Source: Neobacillus mesonae
GTDB lineage: Bacteria; Bacillota; Bacilli; Bacillales; Cytobacillaceae
Assembly (NCBI RefSeq): GCF_001636315.1
Contig: NZ_KV440949.1
Coordinates: 63,203 to 127,202 of the forward strand
DNA length: 64,000 nucleotides
Direction: 5' to 3'
Made by a program: the position numbers and the translations under genes. Positions 25,096 to 33,419 of this stretch are shown here, one piece after another. Within the stretch, counting starts at the first letter, position 1. Each line of letters starts with the position of its first letter. The notes beneath the pieces are model-generated. The model ran no database searches, had not been told where the DNA came from, and was given only the letters and a program-made list of their open reading frames with translations.

Positions 25096-25340
25096 AAAAA
25101 ATAAAAAAGAGAGTCCTCACGCCCCCACTAGGGACGAAGAAACTCTCCGCGGTACCACCCTTTTTGACCCGCATAATTTCCTATCCTATTGAGGATACGG
25201 GGAAGTCTTATATAAAAGAAATGACCTGACTGGTCCTGACGATGAGGGAAATAGACCATATCCGGATCGACCAAAACAAGTATCTATTCAGCAACCTAAT
25301 AGTAAAAAATATGACCTTGCTAAAGAATTTACGATATTTA
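25096..25340 (-). promoter_or_regulatory. T-box riboswitch (leader of the phhA relic)
   Basis: The minus strand carries the T-box AGGGTGGTACCGCG (25148-25161), followed by the terminator stem starting GAGAGT and ending ACTCTC (about 25108-25147) and a T-run. Upstream, GGTCATAT can pair with ATATGGTC, and CTATT with AATAG around AGGTTGCTG, as lower and distal parts of stem I. I could not fix the specifier codon. Now it controls only a broken gene. Confidence 0.9.
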
Positions 25341-25352
25341 TAGTAAAACATG

Positions 25353-25398
25353 AAAAAACAGCGGTCTTCATCTTTTCAGAAGAGTACCGCTGTTTTTC
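25353..25398 (-). terminator. Terminator after the OmpL47/FIMAH gene stump
   Basis: AAAACAGCGGT and ACCGCTGTTTT pair over about 20 bases with T-runs on both strands; it follows the leftward stump and precedes the T-box leader. Confidence 0.8.
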
Positions 25399-25406
25399 TA
25401 TTTAAA

Positions 25407-25994
25407 CTAACTTGCTAGTAAGGCTGGGGACTCATCGCCGCTATTTGCTGATTGATGTTCAAGGATGTATTGGAGCATGAACATAATTTCTTTTTTATCC
25501 ACTTCCTCCAAGTCCTTATTTGTAAACTTATTAGTATGTGAGTAAATTTTTTCTAGAGATTGATAGGCTTTATTTTTCTGACCTTTTTCAAACGTTTTAA
25601 TCACGTCTTCCAATTGAGCGCTAAGGGATGTTTTGATTCCATTATTCCCCTTTGCTTGTTTTACTAAAGAAATCGCATTTTCGATTGTCGCAGATGTAAT
25701 AAATACTTCAATGGTTTTCGTCTCCGAAACATTATGCACTTTATCGATCGCACGGTATTGAATGGAGTTTTTACCCTCTTTACTTACGGTAAGCCCCTCT
25801 TCATAACGTTTCCAAGTTGCACCGTTATCTAGGCTATATTCAATATGCGAAACGCCGATTCCTGCATCTGTTGCTGCTAAGGTTATTGTAACATCATGAA
25901 GATACGATCCATCTTTAAAATCAATCTGTTCAAATAGCAAAGTTGTATAGCCCTTAAATTTATCTAATAAAAAATTATAGAAATTAATAGTCAC
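25407..25994 (-). pseudogene. C-terminal stump of a secreted protein (OmpL47-like + FIMAH domains)
   Basis: 195-residue frame without signal peptide. Residues about 25-100 (VTITLAATDAGIGVSHIEYS, DNGATWKRYEEG, IQYRAIDKVHNVSETKTIEV) are an OmpL47-type beta-sandwich repeat; about 100-180 (AISLVKQAKGNNGIKTSLSA, YSHTNKFT) form a FIMAH domain. Both are normally C-terminal appendages of large secreted or wall enzymes in Bacillaceae. The first ~20 residues do not belong to the domain and nothing recognisable lies upstream before the divergent DUF347 gene, so the catalytic part has been lost. Confidence 0.7.
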
Positions 25995-26095
25995 TTAAGA
26001 TAGATTTAATTACTCCTTAATAAAAACTGAAAATCATTATATTATACTCGATTTTGGTGATGAAAATATGGTTTAGCAATAAGGAGATGAGTTTT

Positions 26096-27328
26096 TTGTC
26101 AAAAAAATTATCAGCTAACGAAAATACGGTACGGCAAGAACCAGTAGTAAAACAATTGTTTAGCAAGGTGCCAGAAGTAACTATTTTCTTCTGGATCATT
26201 AAGATTTTATGTACAACTGTCGGTGAAACGTTTGCCGATTTCCTTAATTTCAACCTTGGATTTGGATTAACTAACACTACGATCATTATGGGAATAGCGT
26301 TTTTCATTGTGTTGTTTCTTCAATTTAGAGCAAAGAAATATGTTCCAGGCATTTATTGGACAACGGTTGTACTTATAAGCGTATTCGGGACTTTGGTAAC
26401 AGATAATTTGACAGACGGTATAGGTGTACCTCTTGAGATAAGCACAGCCGTTTTTTCCGTACTTCTAGGACTAACTTTTCTATTTTGGTATATAAATGAA
26501 AAAACACTCTCGATACACTCGATCTTTACATCAAAAAGGGAAGTATTCTATTGGCTTACGATTCTTTTCACATTTGCACTCGGAACTGCAGTAGGTGACT
26601 TATATTCCGAACAACTAGGACTTGGCTATCTTAATACAGGAATAATTGTCATTATTATCATATCTTGTATATTCTTAGCATGGAAAATGAAACTTGATGG
26701 TGTACTAGCATTTTGGATTGCGTATATTTTGACTCGTCCTCTAGGAGCATCATTAGGAGATTTCCTTTCTCAACCAAAAGTTAATGGCGGATTAGGGTTG
26801 GGTACAACTGTGACTAGTGTTATTTTTCTTGTAGCTATCTTAGCGATTATAGTTTTTCTCGCTGTTACAAAAATTGATATAAATACAAAAAGCGGAACAG
26901 CAAAAACAAACCAAACTAATGGAAGTAAGAAAAATTTTATGACCCAAACCATTACGGCACTGTGTATTTTCTTAATTGTTGGTATTGGCAGTTATGTATG
27001 GAGAAGTAATACTATAGCATCGCAATTAGTTTCTTCACAAGCCTCATTAGGTGGACAATTAACAGGATTTATTAAAATTGAAAATGACATGCTAACGGAA
27101 GTAAACTCAAATAACTTTAGTTCGGCTAAAACAAGTGCGGATGATTTAGAACATCAATGGGATTCATCAGAGCCTAAACTTAGGAAAATAGATGGTACCA
27201 CCTGGACAAAAATTGATGGAACCATTGACGTAGTGTTGGCTGCAGTTCGTTCATCAAGCCCTGATGTCAGCAAGTCAAAATCTGCACTTACCAATTCGCT
27301 CAGTATCATATATGGTGCAAATAAATAG
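26096..27328 (+). CDS. DUF347 (COG4705-type) multi-pass membrane protein
   Basis: About 410 residues. Four repeat-like pairs of hydrophobic segments carry DUF347-type motifs: TTVGETFADFLNF, FGTLVTDNLTDGIG, GTAVGDLYSEQLGLG and LGASLGDFLSQP, each with a Gly-Asp pair. A ninth hydrophobic segment near residue 310 leads to a C-terminal soluble tail (SQASLGGQLTGFIKIENDML onward), probably outside. The family is a putative transporter of unknown substrate. I prefer TTG 26096 (AAGGAG 9 bases upstream) to the earlier ATGs at 26054 and 26087. Confidence 0.85.
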   Translation: MSKKLSANENTVRQEPVVKQLFSKVPEVTIFFWIIKILCTTVGETFADFLNFNLGFGLTNTTIIMGIAFFIVLFLQFRAKKYVPGIYWTTVVLISVFGTLVTDNLTDGIGVPLEISTAVFSVLLGLTFLFWYINEKTLSIHSIFTSKREVFYWLTILFTFALGTAVGDLYSEQLGLGYLNTGIIVIIIISCIFLAWKMKLDGVLAFWIAYILTRPLGASLGDFLSQPKVNGGLGLGTTVTSVIFLVAILAIIVFLAVTKIDINTKSGTAKTNQTNGSKKNFMTQTITALCIFLIVGIGSYVWRSNTIASQLVSSQASLGGQLTGFIKIENDMLTEVNSNNFSSAKTSADDLEHQWDSSEPKLRKIDGTTWTKIDGTIDVVLAAVRSSSPDVSKSKSALTNSLSIIYGANK

Positions 27329-27338
27329 AAAATCCTTT

Positions 27339-27365
27339 GGAATCGAAAAAGCGGTTCCTTTTTTA
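27339..27365 (+). terminator. Terminator after the DUF347 gene
   Basis: GGAATCG pairs with CGGTTCC (one G-U) and is followed by TTTTTT. Confidence 0.7.
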
Positions 27366-27473
27366 TGAGATAGCCCCAATTTAATTGTCAAAAGCGAAAA
27401 AGCCATCGTTAAGTGCTTTTAAATGATCCTCCATAATCGGCCCTTAAATGAAAATGAGCACTTATCCTAAGAT

Positions 27474-27516
27474 AAACCCAATGTCTCAATAAAACTGAGA
27501 AATTGGGTTTTTTTAT
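27474..27516. terminator. Stand-alone hairpin with T-run
   Basis: AAACCCAAT-G-TCTCA pairs with TGAGA-A-ATTGGGTTT, followed by TTTTTA. No gene ends immediately before it. From 27517 to 27715 I see only AT-rich sequence without a gene. Confidence 0.7.
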
Positions 27517-27715
27517 AGTTACTAAAAGTGCAAATAACGCTTAAAATAGGTGCAAAATAACTACTAATGTGACGGTTGTGCAACCAAACATATACATTTT
27601 TAAATTTTGTTCATGGATTGCTCATATTTACCTGTTAAGATAGATGTTAGTTAATTTGTTTTCTATTTTCTATTTAAACGACATATTTTTTTGTCATAAT
27701 AATGCATTATGTTAC

Positions 27716-27886
27716 TTAATAAAAGCGCCATTTAATTGAATAATAATGTCGAATAAGCCTTTGAATAATAGAAGTTGGCCGTTTCTCTTTCATAAATCGC
27801 TTTTCAGCTTCTTTAATAGTTTGATTAACTTTTTCCTCACGACGTGCATTAATAAGTACAGATGCACCTTCCGCCACTAATGACAT
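27716..27886 (-). pseudogene. Fragment of a short-chain dehydrogenase
   Basis: Frame of 56 codons reading MSLVAEGASVLINARREEKV then NQTIKEAEKRF. This is the stretch right after the TGxxxGIG loop of SDR enzymes (second beta strand with the NADP-type Arg pair), while the loop itself, the Ser, the YxxxK and everything downstream are missing. A relic of a lost SDR gene. Confidence 0.6.
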
Positions 27887-27948
27887 GTCGATTCCTTTCC
27901 AATTCCTGATGTATACGGAAAAATGCGACTATATCATTCTGCGTTTTA

Positions 27949-28794
27949 TTAGAAGTCAAAATTGTCTGGATCTGGTCCAACTCGATAATTCTGATTCAAG
28001 TCATCAATGATTTGCATTTCCTCTTTCGTCAATTCAAAATCAAACACATTTGCATTTTCAATAATTCGATGCTCTTTTGTTGATTTCGGAATTATAACAA
28101 CCCCGTGTTGCAAGTCCCAACGCAAAATAATTTGGGCGACAGATTTATTATGATTGTCCGCAATTTTCTGTAAAATTTCATTTTCTAGCAACTGACCTTG
28201 CATTAATGGTGACCATGCTTCAAGCTGGATACCGTTGTTTTTGCAGAATGCTTGCAGCTCTTTTTGAGTTAATCGAGGATGCCGCTCTACTTGATTTACC
28301 ATTGGCTTAATTTCAGCAGCCTTCATTAAGTCTTCCAAATGATGAATTTGAAAATTACTTACACCAATTGCTTTTACTCGGCCTTCTTTATAAAGAGTTT
28401 CTAATGCTCTCCAAGCATCTTTATATTTCCCTTCAACCGGCCAATGAATCAAATATAAATCTAAATACTCTAAGCCAAGTTTCTTTAAACTTGTTTCATA
28501 TGCCGCAATTGTTGATTCATACCCTAAATCTGAGTTCCACACCTTTGAAGTAACAAATAGTTCTTCTCTTTTAATACCTGCTTCTTTTAAGCCTTCTTGG
28601 ATTCCTATACCAACACCTTCTTCATTCTCATAAATCGCTGCTGTATCCACACTGCGATAGCAATGTTTAATAGCTGTTTTTACTGCGTTTACTAATTCAG
28701 GACCTTCTTCGACTTTAAAAACACCAATTCCAAGCCAAGGCATTTTCACACCATTATGCAAAGTTGTTGTATCTTGTAATTTTTTTACCATCAT
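27949..28794 (-). CDS. Aldo/keto reductase
   Basis: NADPH-dependent carbonyl reductase of about 281 residues, (beta/alpha)8 barrel. The tetrad is present: Asp in VDTAAIYENEEGVG, Tyr in the same motif, Lys in LFVTSKVWN and His in DLYLIHWP; the cofactor tail is IIPKSTKEHRI. It resembles the Bacillus YvgN/YtbE group that reduces glyoxals and other aldehydes. ATG 28794 (or the next codon) has GGAGG 8 bases upstream. It follows the MFS gene by 19 bases, so the two form one operon under the divergent HxlR regulator. Confidence 0.93.
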   Translation of the reverse strand: MMVKKLQDTTTLHNGVKMPWLGIGVFKVEEGPELVNAVKTAIKHCYRSVDTAAIYENEEGVGIGIQEGLKEAGIKREELFVTSKVWNSDLGYESTIAAYETSLKKLGLEYLDLYLIHWPVEGKYKDAWRALETLYKEGRVKAIGVSNFQIHHLEDLMKAAEIKPMVNQVERHPRLTQKELQAFCKNNGIQLEAWSPLMQGQLLENEILQKIADNHNKSVAQIILRWDLQHGVVIIPKSTKEHRIIENANVFDFELTKEEMQIIDDLNQNYRVGPDPDNFDF

Positions 28795-28813
28795 CTTTAA
28801 AACCTCCAAAATT

Positions 28814-30007
28814 TTATATTTTACTTACTTGATCTTTTCGTTCCAAAGCTCTGCTAAATCCAGTTAAGACTGCAGCCACTAAAACCATAAGTGCTCCAAT
28901 CCAAGACGTGTGGATAAGACCTATGGAATCTGTAATAAGACCGCCTAAATAGGATCCAATCGCAATCCCAGCATTAAAGGCTGCAATATTTATTGCCGAT
29001 GCCACATCCACCGCACTAGGAACAAAGCGCTCTGCCAGCATCACAACATATACTTGCAAGCCTGGTACATTCATAAATGCTAACAGCCCCATCAAAAGAA
29101 TCGTTATTAATCCAGCAACTTTAAATGGTGCTGTAAACATCAAAATAAATAAGACGACTGCCTGTACAATAAACATATAGAACAATGCACGAATTGGATT
29201 TTGATTCGATAGCTTTCCACCAATCATATTTCCAATCACAATCGCAATGCCGTAAGCTAATAAAATAACAGCCACAGTTCCTTCTTTAAACCCAGTGATG
29301 TCTTGAAGCAATGGTGATAAGAAGGTAAACACGACAAATGTACCGCCATATCCTAATGCTGTAATAGTAAATAAAAGTAATAACCGACCATTTGTCACAA
29401 GCTTAAACTGATCACGAAAGGTTGTTTTTACTCCTTTTCGTAAATTAGATGGGACAAGAATGCTATTTGCAATTAAGGCAATGACACCAATGATAACAAT
29501 GGTAATAAAGGCTGTTCTCCAACCTAGCTGTTGTCCAATAAAGGTTCCAAATGGAACACCAGTTACCGTAGCTACTGTAAGACCTGTAAACATAATTGAA
29601 ATCGCACTAGCTCTGCGATTTTCCGGAACTAAATCGGCAGCTATTGTCGATCCTATTGACATGAAGACCCCATGTGAAAATGCCGAGATCACACGTGCTA
29701 CTAGCAATAACCCAATAGTCGTAGAGATTGCAGCAAGAGTATTACCAATAATAAAGACAATCATAATCCAAATTAATAATGTCTTACGTGACATTCTCGA
29801 TGTCAAAGATGTCAAAATAGGAGCTCCAAACGTTACTCCTAAAGCATATAAAGATACCGTTAATCCTGCCGTGGTAACTGGAATACTTAAATCATTTGCA
29901 ATTAGAGGCAGCAATCCGACACTGATGAATTCAGTCGTTCCGATTGCAAAAGCACTAACTGCTAAAGCAAGCAATGCTAACGTGCTTTGCTTTTTACTTA
30001 ATGCCAT
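28814..30007 (-). CDS. MFS transporter (AraJ/PbuE-like drug/sugar efflux)
   Basis: Twelve-segment major facilitator, 397 residues, DHA1-type. FAIGTTEFISVGLLPLIAND at the N terminus and the A-loop TSLTSRMSRKT are typical of the AraJ/YdhP/PbuE branch that exports sugars, purines or drugs. AAAGGATGAGATAAT precedes ATG 30007. It leads an operon with an aldo/keto reductase and diverges from an HxlR regulator, an arrangement often tied to detoxification of reactive carbonyls or quinones. Confidence 0.92.
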   Translation of the reverse strand: MALSKKQSTLALLALAVSAFAIGTTEFISVGLLPLIANDLSIPVTTAGLTVSLYALGVTFGAPILTSLTSRMSRKTLLIWIMIVFIIGNTLAAISTTIGLLLVARVISAFSHGVFMSIGSTIAADLVPENRRASAISIMFTGLTVATVTGVPFGTFIGQQLGWRTAFITIVIIGVIALIANSILVPSNLRKGVKTTFRDQFKLVTNGRLLLLFTITALGYGGTFVVFTFLSPLLQDITGFKEGTVAVILLAYGIAIVIGNMIGGKLSNQNPIRALFYMFIVQAVVLFILMFTAPFKVAGLITILLMGLLAFMNVPGLQVYVVMLAERFVPSAVDVASAINIAAFNAGIAIGSYLGGLITDSIGLIHTSWIGALMVLVAAVLTGFSRALERKDQVSKI

Positions 30008-30155
30008 ATTATCTCATCCTTTCTTCTGTTATATAAATGGATACTTTCTTTTCAGCAAATAATAAATTTCGAAAGAAAGTATAGTATGAATCGGCCGGCA
30101 GATGTTATTATGAGATATATCGATCGTAAAGAAAAGTACGCACTTTAAAGTAATA

Positions 30156-30194
30156 TAGGAACTAGAAAGTGCTATAGGTACTTTTTAGTTCCTA
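30156..30194. promoter_or_regulatory. Inverted repeat, likely HxlR operator
   Basis: TAGGAACTA-G-AAAGT and ACTTT-T-TAGTTCCTA are mirror images around a 9-base centre, ending just before the ribosome site of the HxlR gene. Suits a dimeric winged-helix repressor covering the divergent promoters. Confidence 0.6.
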
Positions 30195-30209
30195 GAGAGG
30201 GGTAAAAGA

Positions 30210-30581
30210 ATGCAAAAAAAGAAATACAATATTTCTGTTGAAGCGACATTAGAAGTCATCGGTGGAAAGTGGAAATGTGTTATACTTTGCCATCTGACAC
30301 ATGGAAAAAAGCGTACAAGTGAATTGAAACGTCTGATGCCAAACATTACACAAAAAATGTTAACCCAACAATTACGTGAGTTAGAAGAAGATGGGGTCAT
30401 TAATCGTATTGTTCATAATCAAATTCCTCCGAAAGTGGAGTATGAGCTCAGCGAATATGGACAAAGCTTAGAGGGTATCTTAAATTCACTATGTGTATGG
30501 GGAGAAAAACATATTACCAAGGTATATGGTGATAAATTTGCTGTATTAGAGAAAAGCGTTTTAAATGATAACTTGAAATAA
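30210..30581 (+). CDS. HxlR family winged-helix regulator
   Basis: 123 residues of the MarR-like HxlR family: VIGGKWKCVILCHLTHGKKR, ELKRLMPNITQKMLTQQLRE, EDGVINRIVHNQIPPKVEYE, then the C-terminal dimer helix. HxlR proteins sense aldehydes or quinones through cysteine; Cys residues at positions 25 and 29 here (KWKCVILC) correspond roughly to the sensing cysteine of HypR/YodB-type members. AGAGAGGGG precedes ATG 30210. Divergent to MFS-AKR, which it probably represses. Confidence 0.93.
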   Translation: MQKKKYNISVEATLEVIGGKWKCVILCHLTHGKKRTSELKRLMPNITQKMLTQQLRELEEDGVINRIVHNQIPPKVEYELSEYGQSLEGILNSLCVWGEKHITKVYGDKFAVLEKSVLNDNLK

Positions 30582-30662
30582 TATTCGTTGAATAGATTAT
30601 ACTATTTAATTCAAAAATCCTATTATCCAGGATTTTGCTTATTGAGAACGTAAAAACAAAAA

Positions 30663-30707
30663 GGGTGTCAGGCACCATGTGAATTTTTCACAAGGTGCCT
30701 GACACCC
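30663..30707. repeat. 45-bp palindrome, copy 5
   Basis: Between the convergent 3' ends of the HxlR gene and fbpA-like gene. Flanked by AAAAA and TTTTATT, so this copy could also act as an intrinsic terminator. Confidence 0.95.
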
Positions 30708-30718
30708 TTTTATTATTC

Positions 30719-30901
30719 CTATATCCATTGAATAGAGCTAAACTCGCCATGGGGATGGCTTTGTAGTTTAAATCTACGATATTCGTATTCTAATTTTGAA
30801 AGGGACATTTCGTAAAGCTGTTTGTCTTCTTTATCATATACGTTAAAAAAGACTAATTTATTGATAAGCTTTTGCTTCCTTTTTTCAACACTATTTCTCA
30901 T
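30719..30901 (-). CDS. fbpA: Fur-regulated basic protein FbpA-like
   Basis: 60-residue basic protein starting MRNSVEKRKQKLINKL, with YEMSLSKLEYEYRRF; this matches the FbpA family. In Bacillus subtilis Fbp proteins act as helpers of the iron-sparing small RNA FsrA under Fur. AGGGGAGTG stands before ATG 30901. The AT-rich upstream region has ATTATAAACTTATAAT, a poor Fur-box match, so iron control is not shown by the sequence. Confidence 0.75.
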   Translation of the reverse strand: MRNSVEKRKQKLINKLVFFNVYDKEDKQLYEMSLSKLEYEYRRFKLQSHPHGEFSSIQWI

Positions 30902-31062
30902 TAGAAACACTCCCCTAACTTGTATATGTTTCTTTCCTTTTACCACTTGCTTATAATCAACTTTAAAGTCCGGTTAGTTTATTTATTAATTTTATTATAA
31001 ACTTATAATTCCTATATGTAAAGTATGAATTAACCTAAATATAATCCCTTCCAAAGAAAAAA

Positions 31063-31098
31063 GGCACTATGTGAATTTTTCACATGGTGCCTGACACC
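31063..31098. repeat. 45-bp palindrome, copy 6 (left 8 bases lost)
   Basis: Starts GGCACTATGTGAA and ends GGTGCCTGACACC, 17 bases after the stop of the ion-channel gene. Confidence 0.9.
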
Positions 31099-31115
31099 AA
31101 CTCCCAATTTTTTAC

Positions 31116-31838
31116 TTACTTTACTCCTGCCTTAGTTTGTTCCTCCTGATACGCCTTCAGTTGTTCGATCATGACGTGGAGTTCGGGTTCGCTGATGGAT
31201 GGGTAGTCGTCGATTTTGTCTCTTACGTATTTGAGCTGTTCGGGGAGGTCTCCTGTTTTGTTTGAAAAGAATGAGGCTACCGTTCCTGTTACGACCCCTA
31301 TTAACCCGATGCCAACGAACATTAGCACACTAGCAATGATTCTTCCAACATCTGTTTCAGGAGCTAAATCTCCATAGCCGACAGTGGTAGTGGTCACGAC
31401 TGTCCACCATAAAGCATCTCCATAACTTTTAAAGCTTGGTTCAATCCAGCTCATCGGAATCGCTGTTATAAATAATAATGCAATGACGGTCACAAATAAT
31501 TTATCCAAGCGATATTTCTCAATCAACAGATCTAATATGGAATTATTTCTTTTTACGACGAGGATAAGCCTAATAAGACGTACCAAACGGATTAAACGGA
31601 GTGTTCTAAACAGCTGATCAACGGGGATCAGGGCAAGGAGCTCAATCGGATGACTTTTAACAAATTCCCATTTATTTTTACTCATAAATAGCCGAATCAG
31701 ATAATCAGCGGCAAAGAGCACCCAAACAAACCAGCCCAGTACAAGATCCTCCCGCTCAGGCAATTCAGCAGCTATCGAAAAAATTATAAGTCCTGCAAGT
31801 AAACATTCATAAATAAAACCAATCTTCCGTTTTGACAA
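31116..31838 (-). CDS. Voltage-gated-type potassium channel
   Basis: 240 residues with six transmembrane segments of the Kv type. S4 is arginine-rich with three-residue spacing (FRTLRLIRLVRLIRLILVV); the selectivity filter is TTTTVGYGDL, diagnostic for K+. A short cytoplasmic C-terminal helix (YPSISEPELHVMIEQLKAYQ) could form a coiled coil for assembly; there is no RCK or cyclic-nucleotide domain. Stand-alone gene. Confidence 0.93.
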   Translation of the reverse strand: MSKRKIGFIYECLLAGLIIFSIAAELPEREDLVLGWFVWVLFAADYLIRLFMSKNKWEFVKSHPIELLALIPVDQLFRTLRLIRLVRLIRLILVVKRNNSILDLLIEKYRLDKLFVTVIALLFITAIPMSWIEPSFKSYGDALWWTVVTTTTVGYGDLAPETDVGRIIASVLMFVGIGLIGVVTGTVASFFSNKTGDLPEQLKYVRDKIDDYPSISEPELHVMIEQLKAYQEEQTKAGVK

Positions 31839-32003
31839 ACAACCACCTCTAACACTACTAGTTTCCCTTTCTATTTTAAAGGAAAAACTTCGCCGATAAC
31901 AAGGGCAGATTTTCTATTGAAGATGCCTAATTAATCGTTTCACTTTATTCCTTTTCCATCTTCTACTATGATAGATAGTAAAGAATGTAAAGGAGTTTTC
32001 CAC

Positions 32004-32471
32004 ATGATTAATGTTTTATTCGTCTGCCTCGGCAACATTTGCCGTTCGCCGATGGCTGAAGCTTTGTTTCGCGACTTAGTAAAAAAGGAAAAGCTGGAGG
32101 ACAAAATTTCCGTCGATTCCGCTGCCACCAGTTCATGGCATATTGGTTCGCCTCCCCACAAAGGAACGCTCGCCATATTAAAAAAATACAACATTTCATC
32201 TGCGGGGCTTGCCGGCCGCCAATTAACGAAAGAAGACTTTGAAAAATTCGATTACATTATCGGAATGGATGAAAGCAACACGAATAACATCGCCACCATC
32301 ACCGGCCAGCCAAAACACCCGAAAATCATCCGATTGCTTGATTTGACTGACCATCACAAAGACGTTCCCGATCCTTATTACACCGGCGACTTCCAGGAAA
32401 CATATGACCTTGTATCCGAAGGGTGTCAGGCACTACTTGGAAAAATACAGAAGGAACATGATTTATCGTAA
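32004..32471 (+). CDS. Low-molecular-weight protein tyrosine phosphatase
   Basis: Cytoplasmic phosphatase of 155 residues. The P-loop VCLGNICRS gives nucleophile C8 and R14; the general acid Asp lies in VPDPYYTGD. It is of the YfkJ type (single-domain LMW-PTP). AAGGAG sits before ATG 32004, so the longer frame from 31968 is not used. Odd point: the codons around residue 140 (EGCQAL) are written as GGGTGTCAGGCACT, identical over 13 bases to the left arm of the local 45-bp palindrome. Confidence 0.93.
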   Translation: MINVLFVCLGNICRSPMAEALFRDLVKKEKLEDKISVDSAATSSWHIGSPPHKGTLAILKKYNISSAGLAGRQLTKEDFEKFDYIIGMDESNTNNIATITGQPKHPKIIRLLDLTDHHKDVPDPYYTGDFQETYDLVSEGCQALLGKIQKEHDLS

Positions 32472-32473
32472 GA

Positions 32474-32507
32474 AAAAATGCTGCAGCTCAAGGGCTGCAG
32501 CATTTTT
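32474..32507. terminator. Bidirectional terminator
   Basis: AAAAATGCTGCAGC and GCTGCAGCATTTTT, perfect stem with a 6-base loop, between convergent genes (phosphatase and ABM monooxygenase). Confidence 0.93.
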
Positions 32508-32513
32508 ATCCAT

Positions 32514-32801
32514 CTATTTGATTTCTCTGTAAATATTGAGCTCGCCGCTTTCCCGAAGCTTCTTAAGTTCGGGTATAATTCTTACCATGTGAGCAGTTTG
32601 ATTATGCTGCTCCAATGCCTGTTCATTCTCCCATTCCTCTAGCATAGTAAAAATGGTAGGATCGTTAATATCCTCATGAAGAGCATACGATATGCAGCCC
32701 TTTTCTTTACGGGTTTCGGCCACAAGTTCTCTCGCCAGCATGATATAATCTTCTGGATTGACTTCCGGTTTTAGCTTTGCTTTGGCAACGACTTTAATCA
32801 T
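32514..32801 (-). CDS. Putative quinol monooxygenase (ABM domain)
   Basis: 95-residue antibiotic-biosynthesis-monooxygenase domain: KVVAKAKLKPEVNPEDYIML at the N terminus, ELVAETRKEKGCISYALHED and FTMLEEWENEQALEQHNQTA. Such dimeric alpha+beta barrels, for example YgiN, act on quinols without cofactor. GGAGGAGATATAC precedes ATG 32801. Stand-alone. Confidence 0.9.
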   Translation of the reverse strand: MIKVVAKAKLKPEVNPEDYIMLARELVAETRKEKGCISYALHEDINDPTIFTMLEEWENEQALEQHNQTAHMVRIIPELKKLRESGELNIYREIK

Positions 32802-32860
32802 GTATATCTCCTCCGTTTTTCTAGTAAACGAAAAACTTCTAATATGTAATAAAGTGCCTG

Positions 32861-32907
32861 TTCCCCTTCACTTTAATCTATTAGATAAACGGGGTCAAGC
32901 ACCGTGA
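32861..32907. repeat. Distant relative of the palindrome
   Basis: GTGCCTGTTCCCC and GGGGTCAAGCACC face each other around about 20 bases. Similar ends, different interior; may be a decayed copy. Confidence 0.3.
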
Positions 32908-32924
32908 TTTTTAGTACTAGTCTA

Positions 32925-33065
32925 TTATTGTTTTTTAATAGGAGTCACGACAGCATACAAACTTTCAGTTGGATCCGATACATTAAATTCAATAATCTTA
33001 TAGCCGGTTTCAACTTCTTTGCACTCGCTTGTTTTAGTCGAAATTAATTGAATGTCTTTCATCAT
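32925..33065 (-). CDS. Small protein of 46 residues, unknown
   Basis: Frame starting MMKDIQLISTKTSECKEVET and ending SLYAVVTPIKKQ, with GGAAGGAAGT 3-6 bases before the ATG pair at 33060-33065. Composition is ordinary for a real protein and the ribosome site is strong. No family recognised. Looks like a small cytosolic beta/alpha peptide. Confidence 0.55.
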   Translation of the reverse strand: MMKDIQLISTKTSECKEVETGYKIIEFNVSDPTESLYAVVTPIKKQ

Positions 33066-33190
33066 GATACTTCCTTCCTAATATTCTTCACACAGAAGTT
33101 ACTATATGCGTAAAACACAAATATGTGCATATTTTTTAAAAAAATCTCAAATTAAACTGATAAGGTTGTAATTTATCTACTGGAGGACGA

Positions 33191-33372
33191 TTAAACAATA
33201 TCCTTCCATTCACCGCTTTGATGAAGATCATCATATGCTTTGTACAAGTTCTCAACCTCTTTTATTTCAATCCCTCGATTATATAAGGTATCTGGGTCAA
33301 AATGATATCTTTTGTTTCATAATTACAGCCCATTTCCGGAAAAATGAAGCATTTTTTAGGGTCGAGTTTCAT
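33191..33372 (-). pseudogene. Frameshifted small gene, unknown
   Basis: Two overlapping frames make one sensible 60-residue protein if a shift near 33310 is allowed: MKLDPKKCFIFPEMGCNYET, then YHFDPDTLYNRGIEIKEVEN and LYKAYDDLHQSGEWKDIV. No ribosome site is clear. Probably a decayed small gene; the remaining bases between 32802 and 33419 hold only the small ORF above and a weak palindrome relative. Confidence 0.35.
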
Positions 33373-33419
33373 ACATAAGAAGGGTGTATTGAGAATAACT
33401 CACCTAGGAGGACAGCAAG

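Noticed and set aside
24959..25192. Rightward frame over the T-box region
   Set aside because: It is the opposite strand of the T-box leader and phhA relic; no ribosome site.
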